Source: Pseudoglutamicibacter albus (GTDB lineage: Bacteria > Actinomycetota > Actinomycetes > Actinomycetales > Micrococcaceae). From it: 64,000 nucleotides of DNA. This document shows positions 33,098-42,203 of the stretch, one piece after another. Location of the stretch: assembly GCF_031458175.1 (NCBI RefSeq), contig NZ_JAVDXX010000001.1, positions 124,001-188,000 on the forward strand. The letters are read 5' to 3'. Both the position numbers and the translations under genes were made by a program. The notes beneath the pieces were generated by a model. That model did no database searches, had not been told where the DNA came from, and saw only the letters and a list, made by a program, of their open reading frames with translations. The stretch's first letter is position 1. Every line of letters starts with the position of its first letter.

Positions 33098-35911
33098 ATG
33101 CGCGTCCTCCGGGCAACCCGTGCCTCCATCGCGGCTGCGGCCATCGCGGCAACCACCTTCGCCACCGCATCGAGCATCACGGCATCGCTGACGCTCGGCG
33201 CGGCTCCTGCCTACGCCGGGCCGGATGATGGCCGCAGCGTGGAAACGAAAGCGCACATCGACGCCCCTAAGGTCTTCTGGAACAAGCAAGCTGGCACGTT
33301 CGCGATCAACTCGCAGGCCAACGGGAAAACCGTACCGCTCGAAACCACCGCCAACTGGGTGGGCCGCGGCTACAACGACGACGGCAGCCAAAACTACACG
33401 TTCCCCATCACCTCGGACCCGCGCCTGGACTTCCTCGGCAAGGACGGCCAGCTGCTCTACATGGCGCCGCAAGTTCCAGGGCCGGGCAACAGCCCCATCT
33501 GGTCGGGTTTCGGGGCCGATACCGCGGTGCCTATCGAGCAGTTCCAAGACGGCAACTTTGCGCTGGAAATGGTCGGCTTCAACGGCCCTGGCCGGATGGA
33601 GATGTTCAATTATTCGACGTTCGGTAGCCTGCCGGTGACGCGCCTGTTTTCTTCGCATGACAAGGTTTCGCGCACTGTGTGGCTGGACCCGGGCACGCAC
33701 ACGCACAACATCACGACGTTCACCAAGCCGGGCCGCTACGAAGTCACGTTCGACGCGACCGCCCGCACAACCGACGGCCGCTTCATTTCCTCTAAGCCCA
33801 CGACGCTGGTGTGGCGGGTAGGCGGTACCAACCCCGCCGATGAGAAGCTCGGCGACGTCCGCGCCGCCTACAACAAAGCGTCCAGTGTGGGTGCAGCGGT
33901 GCAGGGCGACGCTCAGGAAAGTGCGGCGGAGGGTGCCGCGGCTTCCAAACCGACGTTCACGATCGCCCCGCACGCCGGCAGTGAGCGTGACGGCGACAAG
34001 AACCTCACCGACCTCACCTTCAACGCCGGCAACGAGGACGCTGAGGGCACGGTGGTGTTCTACATCGACGGCTACCACCTCGCCGAGGTTCCGGTGAAGA
34101 ACGGCACCGCGACGTGGAGCGAGATGATCGGCTCGCAGACGTCGAATTTCCAGGCCGTGTTCGTGCCCACCAAGGGTGCGGCCCGCTGGATTAGTGCGCC
34201 GCTGAGCGCCGCCACGGGGCAGAAGGCCGTGTCCACGCAAGAAGCGGCTGAGTTCCCTGAGGAAACCCCCGATGCGCCGGCCGGCGAGTTCTCGAAGGGT
34301 GAGGTCACGGTCGGTTCGCGTGATGTGTCCGTGACCGCGCGGCCGCAGGACAGGAGCGATCTCATCACCATCGACACCAAGCCAGCCGATGATTCGCTGA
34401 TCTATAACGTCACCGGCGGCTTCTATGAGGAAGGCTACGACGAGCCGACCTGCCCCGTTGAAGGCGTGAGCGGACCGGGCCGCCGCACCATCGTGGCGGA
34501 CAGCGAATACTGCAAGGGCGACGACTATTCGCTGCGCCTCACGCTGGAGCCGCAGCCGCGCGCTGCGATCGGCAACACTGACGTGATCGACCTCGGCCAG
34601 GTGAGTGGCAAGGGTAAGACGGTTGAGACGCAGTTCTCCGGCGTCGGGGAAAGCAATGAGCCAGTTCCTGGTGAACCGGCGCCGGGCGACCCTGAGCCGA
34701 ACCCGGGTGATGGCGACGACGGGACCGAAGGTTCCGACGGCGCGGTCTTGGACACGCCTGTGACGATCAACAACGGCCACGTGGACTTGCGTGCCATGGA
34801 GGTTGACGGGAAGTTCTCTGTGGCGTTGGGTGATGATTCGCGTCAGTACGCCAAGGAGTCCGTGCTCCGAACCATCAACTCGACGACCCTGGAGGTCACC
34901 AAGCTCGCGAAGGTTAAGCGTGAGGGCAACGTGCTGGCCGATGAGAGCTATGACGTGCTCGGCCCGAAGGGTAGCGAGCTGTATGTTCTGCCGCAGGGTC
35001 AGCAGCCGGGGCGTGTGTGGCCGGGCTTCTCGAGCGAGGCCCTGGACCGCGTGAAGTACCCCGAGGGCGCAACCATGACGCTCACCCCGGTGAGCGCCCC
35101 TGAGGGCGGTAAGTGGTTCGCATACACCGAGAACCTGGGCGCCATCAACCGGATGTACGCGTCTAGCGAGAAGACTTCCGACGTGCCGCTTCCTCCGGGC
35201 ACGCACATGCACACCGCGTGGGCGTTCACGAAGCCGGGAACGTACACGATCGATGTGACGGCCCGCGCCAAGCAGTCCGGCGACGGCGAGCAGGGTGCCC
35301 AGGCCCGCAGTGCCGCTGGAAGTGGCAACGATGGGGAAGCGGTTGCTAAGACCCAACGCCTCACATTCGTGGTCGAGAAGAAGTCCGCCACCGATGAGCC
35401 TGGCGCTTCGGAAGCTCCGAGCGAGAATCCGACGGCGGAACCAACGGAAGAGCCGACGGAAGATCCAAGTGAGGAACCGACCGAGCAGCCGAGCGGGGAA
35501 CCGTCCCAACAGCCGACCGCGGAACCTAGCGCGGAGTCTCCGGAAGCTCCAAGCGCGGAGCCAACGCTGGAAACGGGCGCCGAGCCGAGCGACCAGCCGA
35601 CGGAGCAACCTTCAGCGGAACCGTCCGACCAGCCGTCTGAGCAGCCAACCGAAGAGCCTTCGGAATCGCCAAGCGCGGAGCCGACGCAGGAACCGGGCGC
35701 CCAGCCGTCAACGGAACATCCGAGTGAAAGCGCGGGCCCCTCAGCTCAGCCAGGTGAAGCCGGCGATCGTGCTGGGGCGGGATCCGCATCGGACGCTGGA
35801 AGTGACCTAGCACGCACGGGCGCGGCGGTGTTGGCTGCGAGCGTGATCGCCGGGGTGGCGGTTCTCGCGGGTGTCGTGTTGTTGTTGGTTGCGCGCCGCC
35901 GCAAGGGCTGA
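33098..35911 (+). CDS. Wall-anchored choice-of-anchor M surface protein
   Basis: 937 residues. ATG 33098 has AAGGAG 7 bases upstream; upstream in-frame codons are ignored because a signal peptide starts here (RATRASIAAAAIAATTFA to AYA at about 42). Two choice-of-anchor M/TIGR03769 domains follow. The first is at about 50-230, ending in LDPGTHTHNITTFTKPGRYEV. The second is at about 560-720, ending in LPPGTHMHTAWAFTKPGTYTI. The paired His residues are the family hallmark and could bind metal. Next comes a Glu/Pro/Ser wall-spanning repeat (EPTEEPTEDPSEEPT type), then LARTG, a helix and RRRKG, an LAxTG sorting signal. Homologues sit in actinobacterial Zn/Mn-type ABC transporter loci. No ABC genes lie nearby here, but a Fur/Zur box precedes the gene. 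Confidence 0.87.
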   Translation: MRVLRATRASIAAAAIAATTFATASSITASLTLGAAPAYAGPDDGRSVETKAHIDAPKVFWNKQAGTFAINSQANGKTVPLETTANWVGRGYNDDGSQNYTFPITSDPRLDFLGKDGQLLYMAPQVPGPGNSPIWSGFGADTAVPIEQFQDGNFALEMVGFNGPGRMEMFNYSTFGSLPVTRLFSSHDKVSRTVWLDPGTHTHNITTFTKPGRYEVTFDATARTTDGRFISSKPTTLVWRVGGTNPADEKLGDVRAAYNKASSVGAAVQGDAQESAAEGAAASKPTFTIAPHAGSERDGDKNLTDLTFNAGNEDAEGTVVFYIDGYHLAEVPVKNGTATWSEMIGSQTSNFQAVFVPTKGAARWISAPLSAATGQKAVSTQEAAEFPEETPDAPAGEFSKGEVTVGSRDVSVTARPQDRSDLITIDTKPADDSLIYNVTGGFYEEGYDEPTCPVEGVSGPGRRTIVADSEYCKGDDYSLRLTLEPQPRAAIGNTDVIDLGQVSGKGKTVETQFSGVGESNEPVPGEPAPGDPEPNPGDGDDGTEGSDGAVLDTPVTINNGHVDLRAMEVDGKFSVALGDDSRQYAKESVLRTINSTTLEVTKLAKVKREGNVLADESYDVLGPKGSELYVLPQGQQPGRVWPGFSSEALDRVKYPEGATMTLTPVSAPEGGKWFAYTENLGAINRMYASSEKTSDVPLPPGTHMHTAWAFTKPGTYTIDVTARAKQSGDGEQGAQARSAAGSGNDGEAVAKTQRLTFVVEKKSATDEPGASEAPSENPTAEPTEEPTEDPSEEPTEQPSGEPSQQPTAEPSAESPEAPSAEPTLETGAEPSDQPTEQPSAEPSDQPSEQPTEEPSESPSAEPTQEPGAQPSTEHPSESAGPSAQPGEAGDRAGAGSASDAGSDLARTGAAVLAASVIAGVAVLAGVVLLLVARRRKG

Positions 35912-35960
35912 ACCCCTGTTGAAGCGGTGCTGGTGTTCAAGAGGCGCTGGTGGGCGTGCA

Positions 35961-36006
35961 ACGGAGCGGGGGTTGTCGCGACCCATCGCGACAACCCCCG
36001 CTCCGT
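35961..36006. terminator. Strong bidirectional hairpin, shared type with 42204-42235
   Basis: A perfect stem of about 21 bp (35961-35980 with 35987-36006, plus the closing A/T) with a short loop lies between the convergent surface-protein and AtoE genes. The central part GGGGGTTGTCGCGA is the same as in the hairpin after the second AtoE gene. Confidence 0.88.
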
Positions 36007-36030
36007 TAGCTTAGAAAGCTTCCTTCCGGT

Positions 36031-37407
36031 TTAGGCGAGCATGAAGCCCCACACCAGAACCGATACTGCGAAGATGATTCCGAGCACGATGAGGATCAGG
36101 ACCATATAGCCCATCACGTCGCGCAGCTTCAGCCCGGAGATAGCCAGCACTGGCAGGACCCAGAACGGCTGAACCATGTTGGTCCACTGGTCACCGATCT
36201 GCACCGCAACCGCGGTCGCAGCGTGATCCGCGCCAAGCGCCGCCGCGGCCTCCGCCATGACCGGTCCCTGGACTGCGAACTGACCGCCACCAGACGGCAT
36301 CAAGATGTTCAAAATACCGCCAGAAATGAACGACCAGAACGGCAGAGTTTCCGCGCTAGCGAACGTACCGAACGCGTCAGCGAGCGCAACAGCCAAACCG
36401 GACGCGCTCAAAATACCCATGATGCCCGCATAGAACGGGTACTGGATGATGATGCCGGCAACAACCTTGATGCCATCGTTAACTGCCGCGAGGAACGCGG
36501 AGGGCCGCATGAACAGCAGGATTCCGATGAACAGGAACATGAAGTTCACCGTGTCCAAGTTCAGCGTGCCGCCCTTGACGAAATAGCGGACTGCGAACAG
36601 CATCGCAATCAACCCGAAACCAATCCCCACAACGCGGGAGTTGTTCAAACGGCTAGCAATAGTAGGGGTGCTTTCCTGCACGGGCTTCACCGAAACCGCA
36701 GGGAAGTCTTCGCGGTTGATCTCGCGGACCTTCGCCGGATCTTTCGGGTGTAGCAACATGTTGAAGATCGGCAAAATGATGAACACAGCGAGGTTCGTCA
36801 GTAGCAGGTACGGGGAGAACAGGGTATCCGTCAGCGGGATCAGACCAACCTGTTCCTCCATGAAGTTGCCAGGAGTCGCGAGCAACAGCGGAACAGAACC
36901 AGACAAGCCGATGCCGTACACAGCGAACCCGGAATAGCCGGCCGCAATCGCAAGCGGATAGTGCAGGCCCTTAACGTTCATCGCGAGCTTCTGCGCAACA
37001 ATGCCGCCCATGACCAGGCCGAAGCCCCAGTTCAACCACGAACCGATACCGCCCACCAGCGTCGCTGCAACAATAGCGGCACGCGGCGAGGAGATCTTCG
37101 AGGTCAGCACGTCCAGGAAGCGGTCCACCGGCGGAGTCTTAGCGAGCACGTAGCCCGCCAACAGAACCACGGTCATCTGCATCGTGAAGGAAAGCAGACC
37201 CCAGAAGCCTTCGCCCCAGTAATCAACAACCTGGAACGGGCTGGAACCCTGGAAAATAATCGCCAGAATCATCGTCAAGACCGTCAAGATCATGGCGATC
37301 ACGAGCGGATCCGGCAAATACCGGTCCATCAAATTAGAGAAAAACTGGGCCGTCGCTTCGAGCGGTCCACGCCTCCGTTTTACGGTTTGAACCTCATTGT
37401 TCATCAT
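36031..37407 (-). CDS. AtoE-family short-chain fatty acid transporter, copy 1
   Basis: A 458-residue, about 12-helix permease of the SCFA_trans/AtoE family, which takes up short-chain fatty acids such as acetoacetate or butyrate. Conserved blocks include MDRYLPDPLVIAM near 27, GYVLAKTPPVDRFLD near 85, WLNWGFGLVMGGI near 123 and MPSGGGQFAVQGPVMAEAA near 375. The start is ATGATG; the second ATG (37404) has better spacing from TTGGGGA. It overlaps the hydroxyacyl dehydrogenase gene by 4 bases, so transport and oxidation are coupled in one operon. It is closely similar to the permease at 42286-43809. Confidence 0.88.
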   Translation of the reverse strand: MMNNEVQTVKRRRGPLEATAQFFSNLMDRYLPDPLVIAMILTVLTMILAIIFQGSSPFQVVDYWGEGFWGLLSFTMQMTVVLLAGYVLAKTPPVDRFLDVLTSKISSPRAAIVAATLVGGIGSWLNWGFGLVMGGIVAQKLAMNVKGLHYPLAIAAGYSGFAVYGIGLSGSVPLLLATPGNFMEEQVGLIPLTDTLFSPYLLLTNLAVFIILPIFNMLLHPKDPAKVREINREDFPAVSVKPVQESTPTIASRLNNSRVVGIGFGLIAMLFAVRYFVKGGTLNLDTVNFMFLFIGILLFMRPSAFLAAVNDGIKVVAGIIIQYPFYAGIMGILSASGLAVALADAFGTFASAETLPFWSFISGGILNILMPSGGGQFAVQGPVMAEAAAALGADHAATAVAVQIGDQWTNMVQPFWVLPVLAISGLKLRDVMGYMVLILIVLGIIFAVSVLVWGFMLA

Positions 37408-38378
37408 TTCCCCAAGGGCTTATTGAGTGATTTTTGCTTTAGAAGTTGTTCATCGCGCCATAGGACGCGCTGTTCCCAGTCGCTTGGCGAAAGTAGCTCG
37501 CCGCGTTGGCGCACCACCTCCGCGACAAGGTCCTCAGTCCACGGTGTCCTGTCACCAATGTCATGTTCCATGCGCTGATACGACGGGCCCATGCGTTCAG
37601 CGTGCGCGGCGATACCGCCGCGAGTGTTGAGGTCCACCGTCTCGAAAGGCCCCATGAAAGCCCAACGGCGCCCCAAACCGTCGCGGACCACTTTGTCGAT
37701 GTCGTCGACGTCCGCAACGCCCTCCCGCACGAGCGCGTAGGCTTCCCTTAGCACAGCACCCTGGAGTCGGTTGAAGAGGAATCCCTCAATCTCCTTGTGC
37801 AGAACCACAGGTGAAAGCCCCGCTTGGTCATAGAGCGCACGAGCCCGCTCAACCACGGCGGGGGAGGTGGCAGGGTTAGGGACCAATTCGATCACCGGGA
37901 TCGCGTATGGCGGGTTACCTGGGTGGGCCACCAGCGTCTGCTCCTCGATGCCGGTTCCTGCCGCGGATTTCGACGTCGGGATGAACGAAGTCGACGAGCA
38001 CACAACGCAGTCCTCAGAGATCAGCTGAGCGAGTTCACTGAACAGTGAACGCTTCATCTCAAGCTTCTCCGGGATGCATTCCTGCACTAACGCCGCGCCG
38101 GCAGCCGTTTCCTCGAGGCGCCCAGTGGTGGTCACGAGTTCAACCAGGGCAGCAATATCGCCGTCGAAGAGGCCGTGCTTCTGCAGCAGCTCGCCGCGTT
38201 CGCGGATCTCCCGCGGAATCGCGTTCCGTCGCTGCTCCGCAGGCTCAAAAATAGAAACCTGGGTCCCCGCCTGCGCAAAAACCACAGCGAAAGCAACCCC
38301 GATGGAGCCGCCACCAACCACCGCGACGCGTGCCTTGGTCACGGCGCCGGCTGAAGATGCGTTCTGTTGATTAGTCAT
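37404..38378 (-). CDS. 3-hydroxyacyl-CoA dehydrogenase family (lambda-crystallin/L-gulonate 3-dehydrogenase-like)
   Basis: A 324-residue NAD-dependent dehydrogenase. The Rossmann domain starts VAVVGGGSIGVAFAVVFAQA near residue 17. VQECIPEKLEMKRSLF and SSTSFIPTS follow. HPGNPPYAIPVIELVPNP near 152-169 holds the catalytic His and the PP-Y pattern typical of the CRYL1-like branch. That branch often oxidises free hydroxy acids rather than CoA esters. EGFLFNRLQGAVLREAYALV is the dimer-helix motif. GGAGCAC precedes the ATG, and the start overlaps the SDR stop by 8 bases. A substrate such as a 3-hydroxy short-chain acid would suit the AtoE permease downstream (inference). Confidence 0.85.
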   Translation of the reverse strand: MTNQQNASSAGAVTKARVAVVGGGSIGVAFAVVFAQAGTQVSIFEPAEQRRNAIPREIRERGELLQKHGLFDGDIAALVELVTTTGRLEETAAGAALVQECIPEKLEMKRSLFSELAQLISEDCVVCSSTSFIPTSKSAAGTGIEEQTLVAHPGNPPYAIPVIELVPNPATSPAVVERARALYDQAGLSPVVLHKEIEGFLFNRLQGAVLREAYALVREGVADVDDIDKVVRDGLGRRWAFMGPFETVDLNTRGGIAAHAERMGPSYQRMEHDIGDRTPWTEDLVAEVVRQRGELLSPSDWEQRVLWRDEQLLKQKSLNKPLGK

Positions 38379-39084
38379 GGTGTGCTCCTACAGTCATGCC
38401 GCCACATACATACAAGGTCTGGCCGGTGATGAAGCCGGCGTCAGTACTCAGCAAGAAGGCGGCGGCGTGGGCGACGTCGTCGGGCGTTCCCATACGGCCA
38501 ACCGGGATGCTGTTGACGATCGCCTTAGTACGCTCAGAGTCCGCTGGGTTCGCGTTCATGAACAGCTCAGTGGCGATAGGCCCCGGTGCTACGGCGTTCA
38601 CCGTGATGCCCTGCTTACCTTCCTCGAGCGCCCACGTGCGGGTCATGCCCTGCAGACCGGCCTTCGTCGCGGAATACGCGGTGCGTAACTCCTTACCCAG
38701 AGCCGCGCGCGACGCGATATTCACGATCCGGCCGAAACCAGCCTCACGCATCCCCGGCACCAACGCCTGAGCGCACAAGAAAGCGCTCCGCAGATTGAGG
38801 GCAACAGCGTTATCAAACTCTTCGACCGTCTGATCGCTGAGAGAGTTCGCGAAAACCGCGCCAACATTATTGACCAGGCGGGTAATCGGGCCGCCGGCAA
38901 GCGCCTGCTCCAAGGCAGCGCGAGTGGATTCCGGGTCGGAAAGATCGCAGTGAATAGCGTCGTCGCCGGCGCGATCCAGGATGACTGTTTCGTAGCCGGC
39001 CTCGTGGCATTTCTTCGCGATCGCGGCACCAATACCGTTGGCCCCGCCAGTAATCAGGACACGTTCAGGGGTAGCAGTAGACAT
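38371..39084 (-). CDS. Short-chain dehydrogenase/reductase
   Basis: 237 residues from ATG 39084 (AGAAGG upstream). The cofactor loop TGGANGIGAAIAKK is near residue 12, VNNVGAVF carries the NNxG motif, IVNIASRAALG the catalytic Ser and YSATKAGLQG the Tyr/Lys pair. ITGQTLYVCGGMT near the C-terminus is typical of FabG-like enzymes. It is the second gene of the four-gene operon after the cyclase-family hydrolase (41-base gap). It is probably an alcohol or hydroxyacid dehydrogenase; the substrate is unknown. Confidence 0.88.
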   Translation of the reverse strand: MSTATPERVLITGGANGIGAAIAKKCHEAGYETVILDRAGDDAIHCDLSDPESTRAALEQALAGGPITRLVNNVGAVFANSLSDQTVEEFDNAVALNLRSAFLCAQALVPGMREAGFGRIVNIASRAALGKELRTAYSATKAGLQGMTRTWALEEGKQGITVNAVAPGPIATELFMNANPADSERTKAIVNSIPVGRMGTPDDVAHAAAFLLSTDAGFITGQTLYVCGGMTVGAHHD

Positions 39085-39125
39085 CAGCAAGCCTTCTCAA
39101 ATAGGGGAGTGGAAGTTCGTGGGAG

Positions 39126-40190
39126 CTAGATCGTGGCTATCGGGTTGAGCGGCGAACCTGCCGCTCCAGGAAGGTGAAGTGGCGGAGCGGTGAGCAGGAA
39201 CGCGCTTCGGCCAGCCTCGCGCAAGGCGTGGGCTAGCTCTTGGGTGTACCAGAGCTCTCCGAGCGGAACCCCGAGTTTGAAAAGGCAATGCTCGTGGAGC
39301 GGAAGGATCGCGGCAGGCCCCTCAACCGGCAGTGCTGGATACAACTCAACCGCGGTGTTATCCGCAGCGATTGCGGCAATGCCCGCATCAGTAATCCACT
39401 GCAGTAACCGCTGATCCCGCCCATCGAGCCCAGCACCCAGCGATTCGAGCTTCTGCGCATCGGGCTCGCCGCCCATCGCCATCAGTTCCGTCGCGAACCC
39501 GGTGTGGACCACCAGAATGTCGCCCGGGCGGATATCCAGCTGATCTTCCTTGAGGATTCGTTGCAGGTCCTCGAAACCGACCGGTTTCTGGTCGCGGCCC
39601 AGGTGCTTCTCCAGGTCCACCAGAACCGCGCGTCCTTGGATAGGGTGCTGCGCCATCGAATGGATGCCGAGCGGGCCGAAATCGGCCGTCGATGTGGACG
39701 GATCAGTGATGCTGCAGTCTTCCGGACGCTCTGGAGCGTGCACATCAGTTCCAGCCCGGTAGCCGTTGTAATAGACGGGCTCCGGGACGCCGTCACCGTC
39801 CGCATCGAACATAGACCCAGCATGAGCCAGCGAATCCCATTGAGTTGAATACTGATTGTGCAAGATCACGAGGTCATCATTGAGCACGTCCGTTGCGCCA
39901 TCATGCACCTGGCTCACCTGACAGTTCGCGTTCACGAGACCGTTGCGTAAATTAGGTCGGTGTACCGGCGGCAAACGGTTCGGGTTCAACACGGTGCCGC
40001 CAGGCAAAGTGAGCGGAAGGCTCAGCGAAAAGGTGCGGTAGTCCCGGACTTCGGCGAAGCCCTCCCGGACCTTCTCAGGGGTGAGCAGATTCAGGCGTCC
40101 AAGCACATCGTCGGGTCCGAAGTCACCCCAGGTGGAGCCTTCAGGCTTCGCCACCCAGCGGTTGTTTTCTGTGTTGCGGTGCGTAGCCAT
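39126..40190 (-). CDS. Cyclase-family (kynurenine formamidase-like) metal hydrolase
   Basis: 354 residues from ATG 40190, which has GGAGG 5 bases upstream; the frame opens earlier at 40220. It belongs to the cyclase superfamily: WDSLAHAG near 127 is the HxGTHxDxP-type metal region in its long-chain variant (QYSTQWDSLAH). GRAVLVDLEKHLG and GDILVVHTGFATE are also characteristic. AADNTAVELYP and LPLHEHCLFKLGVPLGELW contain the later His/Glu residues. Relatives hydrolyse lactones, amides or cyclic diketones. It is the first gene of the operon ending with AtoE copy 1 and is divergent from the GMC oxidoreductase. It may open a ring or lactone made by that oxidoreductase (inference). Confidence 0.85.
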   Translation of the reverse strand: MATHRNTENNRWVAKPEGSTWGDFGPDDVLGRLNLLTPEKVREGFAEVRDYRTFSLSLPLTLPGGTVLNPNRLPPVHRPNLRNGLVNANCQVSQVHDGATDVLNDDLVILHNQYSTQWDSLAHAGSMFDADGDGVPEPVYYNGYRAGTDVHAPERPEDCSITDPSTSTADFGPLGIHSMAQHPIQGRAVLVDLEKHLGRDQKPVGFEDLQRILKEDQLDIRPGDILVVHTGFATELMAMGGEPDAQKLESLGAGLDGRDQRLLQWITDAGIAAIAADNTAVELYPALPVEGPAAILPLHEHCLFKLGVPLGELWYTQELAHALREAGRSAFLLTAPPLHLPGAAGSPLNPIATI

Positions 40191-40466
40191 AGAACCTCCA
40201 TTTATATGCGTCTGCTTCAAGTTCTAAGCGATTTATGCAAGAACTGTCTAATTGTTTGTGCATATGAATCTTGATTAAAAACCTATGACGCCCAGGGCTG
40301 AGTGCCTCATGCCTGTTTGACCGCGAAATCACACGATTCTTCGGCGGGTACATGGGAAGGTTCTGGTGGGTGATAGGGGGCCGAGCTGACGTAACCCCCG
40401 TCACGAAAGCGAAACAAAACCGAGGCGTAAAGGGCTCTTCAGTGCCAGGTGCGATCACTTCTGTAA

Positions 40467-40482
40467 AGTGACATAGGTCACA
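40467..40482. promoter_or_regulatory. CRP/GlxR-type cAMP-receptor binding site
   Basis: AGTGACATAGGTCACA matches the actinobacterial consensus TGTGANNTANNTCACA at every fixed position but the first. It lies 82 bases before the GMC oxidoreductase start, in the 373-bp gap between two divergent units. It could link this block to carbon status. Confidence 0.55.
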
Positions 40483-40487
40483 GGGTT

Positions 40488-40519
40488 TTCGGTTGGTGTA
40501 CCGAAGTTGGAGTACCGAA
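40488..40519. promoter_or_regulatory. Candidate local operator with repeated GTACCGAA
   Basis: TTCGG-N8-CCGAA (40488-40505) is an inverted repeat, and GTACCGAA occurs twice, at 40498-40505 and 40512-40519. It lies between the CRP-type site and the GMC start codon. No regulator gene is next to it. The rest of 40191-40466 shows nothing I can name. Confidence 0.35.
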
Positions 40520-40563
40520 CGGTGCAACTGCCGTAGCCATGGCTTACTTCGCAGGAGACATCC

Positions 40564-42144
40564 ATGTCAGAACACAACACTGAAACGAGCACCTATCGCG
40601 CAACGGATTGCCTCGTCATCGGCGCAGGCTCAGCAGGCTCCGTCATCGCCCGCCGCCTCCTCGACGCCGGGCACACCGTCACCGTCGTAGAAGCTGGCGG
40701 TCAGGACGCCAACCCGGACATCGACGACGTCTCCCGCCTTGGCCTGCTCTGGAGTGGGCCACACGACTGGGACTTCGCTACCACCCCACAAGCCAACGCC
40801 GCCAACCAGCAGATCCAGATCCCGCGCGGCAAGGTCCTCGGCGGATCCCACGCACTCAACGCAACCATCTGGGTTCGCGGTGCTAAAGAAGACTTCGACG
40901 GCTGGGCCACCGAACACGACTGCGCTGGCTGGGGTTGGGACGACGTCCTCCCATACTTCAAAGCCATCGAAAACTATCCCGAAGGCGACCCGGAAACCCG
41001 CGGACACGACGGCCCGCTCGACGTCCGTACCGACTACTCTCGCCACCCCATCCAACAGGCCATGTATGACGCGGCCGTCGCCGCCGGCATGCCAGAGAAC
41101 CCGGACTACAACTCCGGTGAGGAAGACGGCGTTGCATGGATGCAGCTGAACATCCGCGACAAGAAGCGCTTCAACACGTGGCGCGCCTACCTCAAGCCCG
41201 AGGCCGACAACCCAAACCTGCAACTCATCACCAACGCAGAAGTCGAGACCCTGACCCTGGACGGCAAGAAGGTGACCGGTGCGCGGGTTATCGTGAACCG
41301 CGACGGCGCTGAAGAGACGGTAGATCTTGTTGCGGGGGAGACGGTGCTCGCCGCGGGCGCGTTGGGTTCCCCGGTCGTACTGATGCGTTCGGGTATCGGC
41401 CCGGCCGACCACTTGAAAGAGGCCGGGGTCGATGTGGTGCACGACCTTCCGGGCGTCGGCCAGAACCTGCACGACCACCTGCTTTCTCCGGTGGTGTGCA
41501 CTACCGAAAAAGAGCTGCCGCCAGTGGTTGAGGCGGCCGCCCAGGTGCACTTCTTTGCGAAGTCCTCGCCTGACCAGCCAGTGGTGGACACCCAGCCGAT
41601 CTTCTTTAGCGTGCCTATGTACACGCGTCACGCGGCGTTCTCGATGACCGGCCCCGACGCCGGCTTCTCACTGTTGGCGGGGATTGTGCGGCCGAAGTCC
41701 CGCGGCTCCATCAAGCTCACCGGCCCAGGCGTCAAGGACCCGTTGGAGATCGACCTCTCCGCTTACGAGCACCCTGACGACCTGGAGGCGATGAAGTTCT
41801 CGCTCCGCCAATGCCGCGAGATCGCGTCGCAGCCACAACTGACCGAAGAGTGGGGCGCCACGGAACTGTATCCGGGACCTGAGGTCACCGATTCTGACGC
41901 CGACCTTGAAGAGTACATTCGCGCAACCAGCACCACCTACCACCACCAGGTTGGAACCTGCGCGATGGGAACCGGCGAGGACGCCGTCGTGGACCCGGAG
42001 ACCTTCCGCGTCTATGGCGTTGACGGCTTGCGCGTTGCCGACGCAAGCATCATGCCAGTCGTCACCTCCGGCAACACCAACGCGCCATCCGTGATGATCG
42101 GCGAGAAAGCCGCAGCCCACATCACCGGCAAGCAACCGTTCTAG
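40564..42144 (+). CDS. GMC-family FAD oxidoreductase (alcohol/choline dehydrogenase-like)
   Basis: A 526-residue flavoprotein. The FAD-binding motif VIGAGSAGSVIARRLLDAG starts near residue 18. The GMC signature 1 is GKVLGGSHALNATIWVRG near 89, and signature 2 is GALGSPVVLMRSGIGP near 266. The catalytic pair is His in YHHQVGTCAMG near 460 and Asn in SGNTNAPSVMIGEKAA near 503. AGGAGA stands before ATG 40564. The family oxidises alcohols such as choline, glucose or long-chain alcohols. It is transcribed alone, divergent from the cyclase operon, with a CRP-type site between. No betaine aldehyde dehydrogenase gene is nearby, so choline is not favoured. Confidence 0.9.
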   Translation: MSEHNTETSTYRATDCLVIGAGSAGSVIARRLLDAGHTVTVVEAGGQDANPDIDDVSRLGLLWSGPHDWDFATTPQANAANQQIQIPRGKVLGGSHALNATIWVRGAKEDFDGWATEHDCAGWGWDDVLPYFKAIENYPEGDPETRGHDGPLDVRTDYSRHPIQQAMYDAAVAAGMPENPDYNSGEEDGVAWMQLNIRDKKRFNTWRAYLKPEADNPNLQLITNAEVETLTLDGKKVTGARVIVNRDGAEETVDLVAGETVLAAGALGSPVVLMRSGIGPADHLKEAGVDVVHDLPGVGQNLHDHLLSPVVCTTEKELPPVVEAAAQVHFFAKSSPDQPVVDTQPIFFSVPMYTRHAAFSMTGPDAGFSLLAGIVRPKSRGSIKLTGPGVKDPLEIDLSAYEHPDDLEAMKFSLRQCREIASQPQLTEEWGATELYPGPEVTDSDADLEEYIRATSTTYHHQVGTCAMGTGEDAVVDPETFRVYGVDGLRVADASIMPVVTSGNTNAPSVMIGEKAAAHITGKQPF

Positions 42145-42203
42145 GAGCGTTCTGTTCTAGAACCTTTCTGTTCTACAACCGTTGCCGGCGCAGATACCGA
42201 AGT

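Noticed and set aside
33077-35608. Very long open frame antisense to the choice-of-anchor M gene
   Set aside because: Its product is Arg/Leu/Val-rich with no family resemblance, whereas the plus strand has a signal peptide, domains and a sorting signal. It is a composition artefact of GC-rich coding DNA.
40630-41631. Antisense frame over the GMC oxidoreductase
   Set aside because: It covers the catalytic and FAD-binding signatures of the real gene and has no features of its own.
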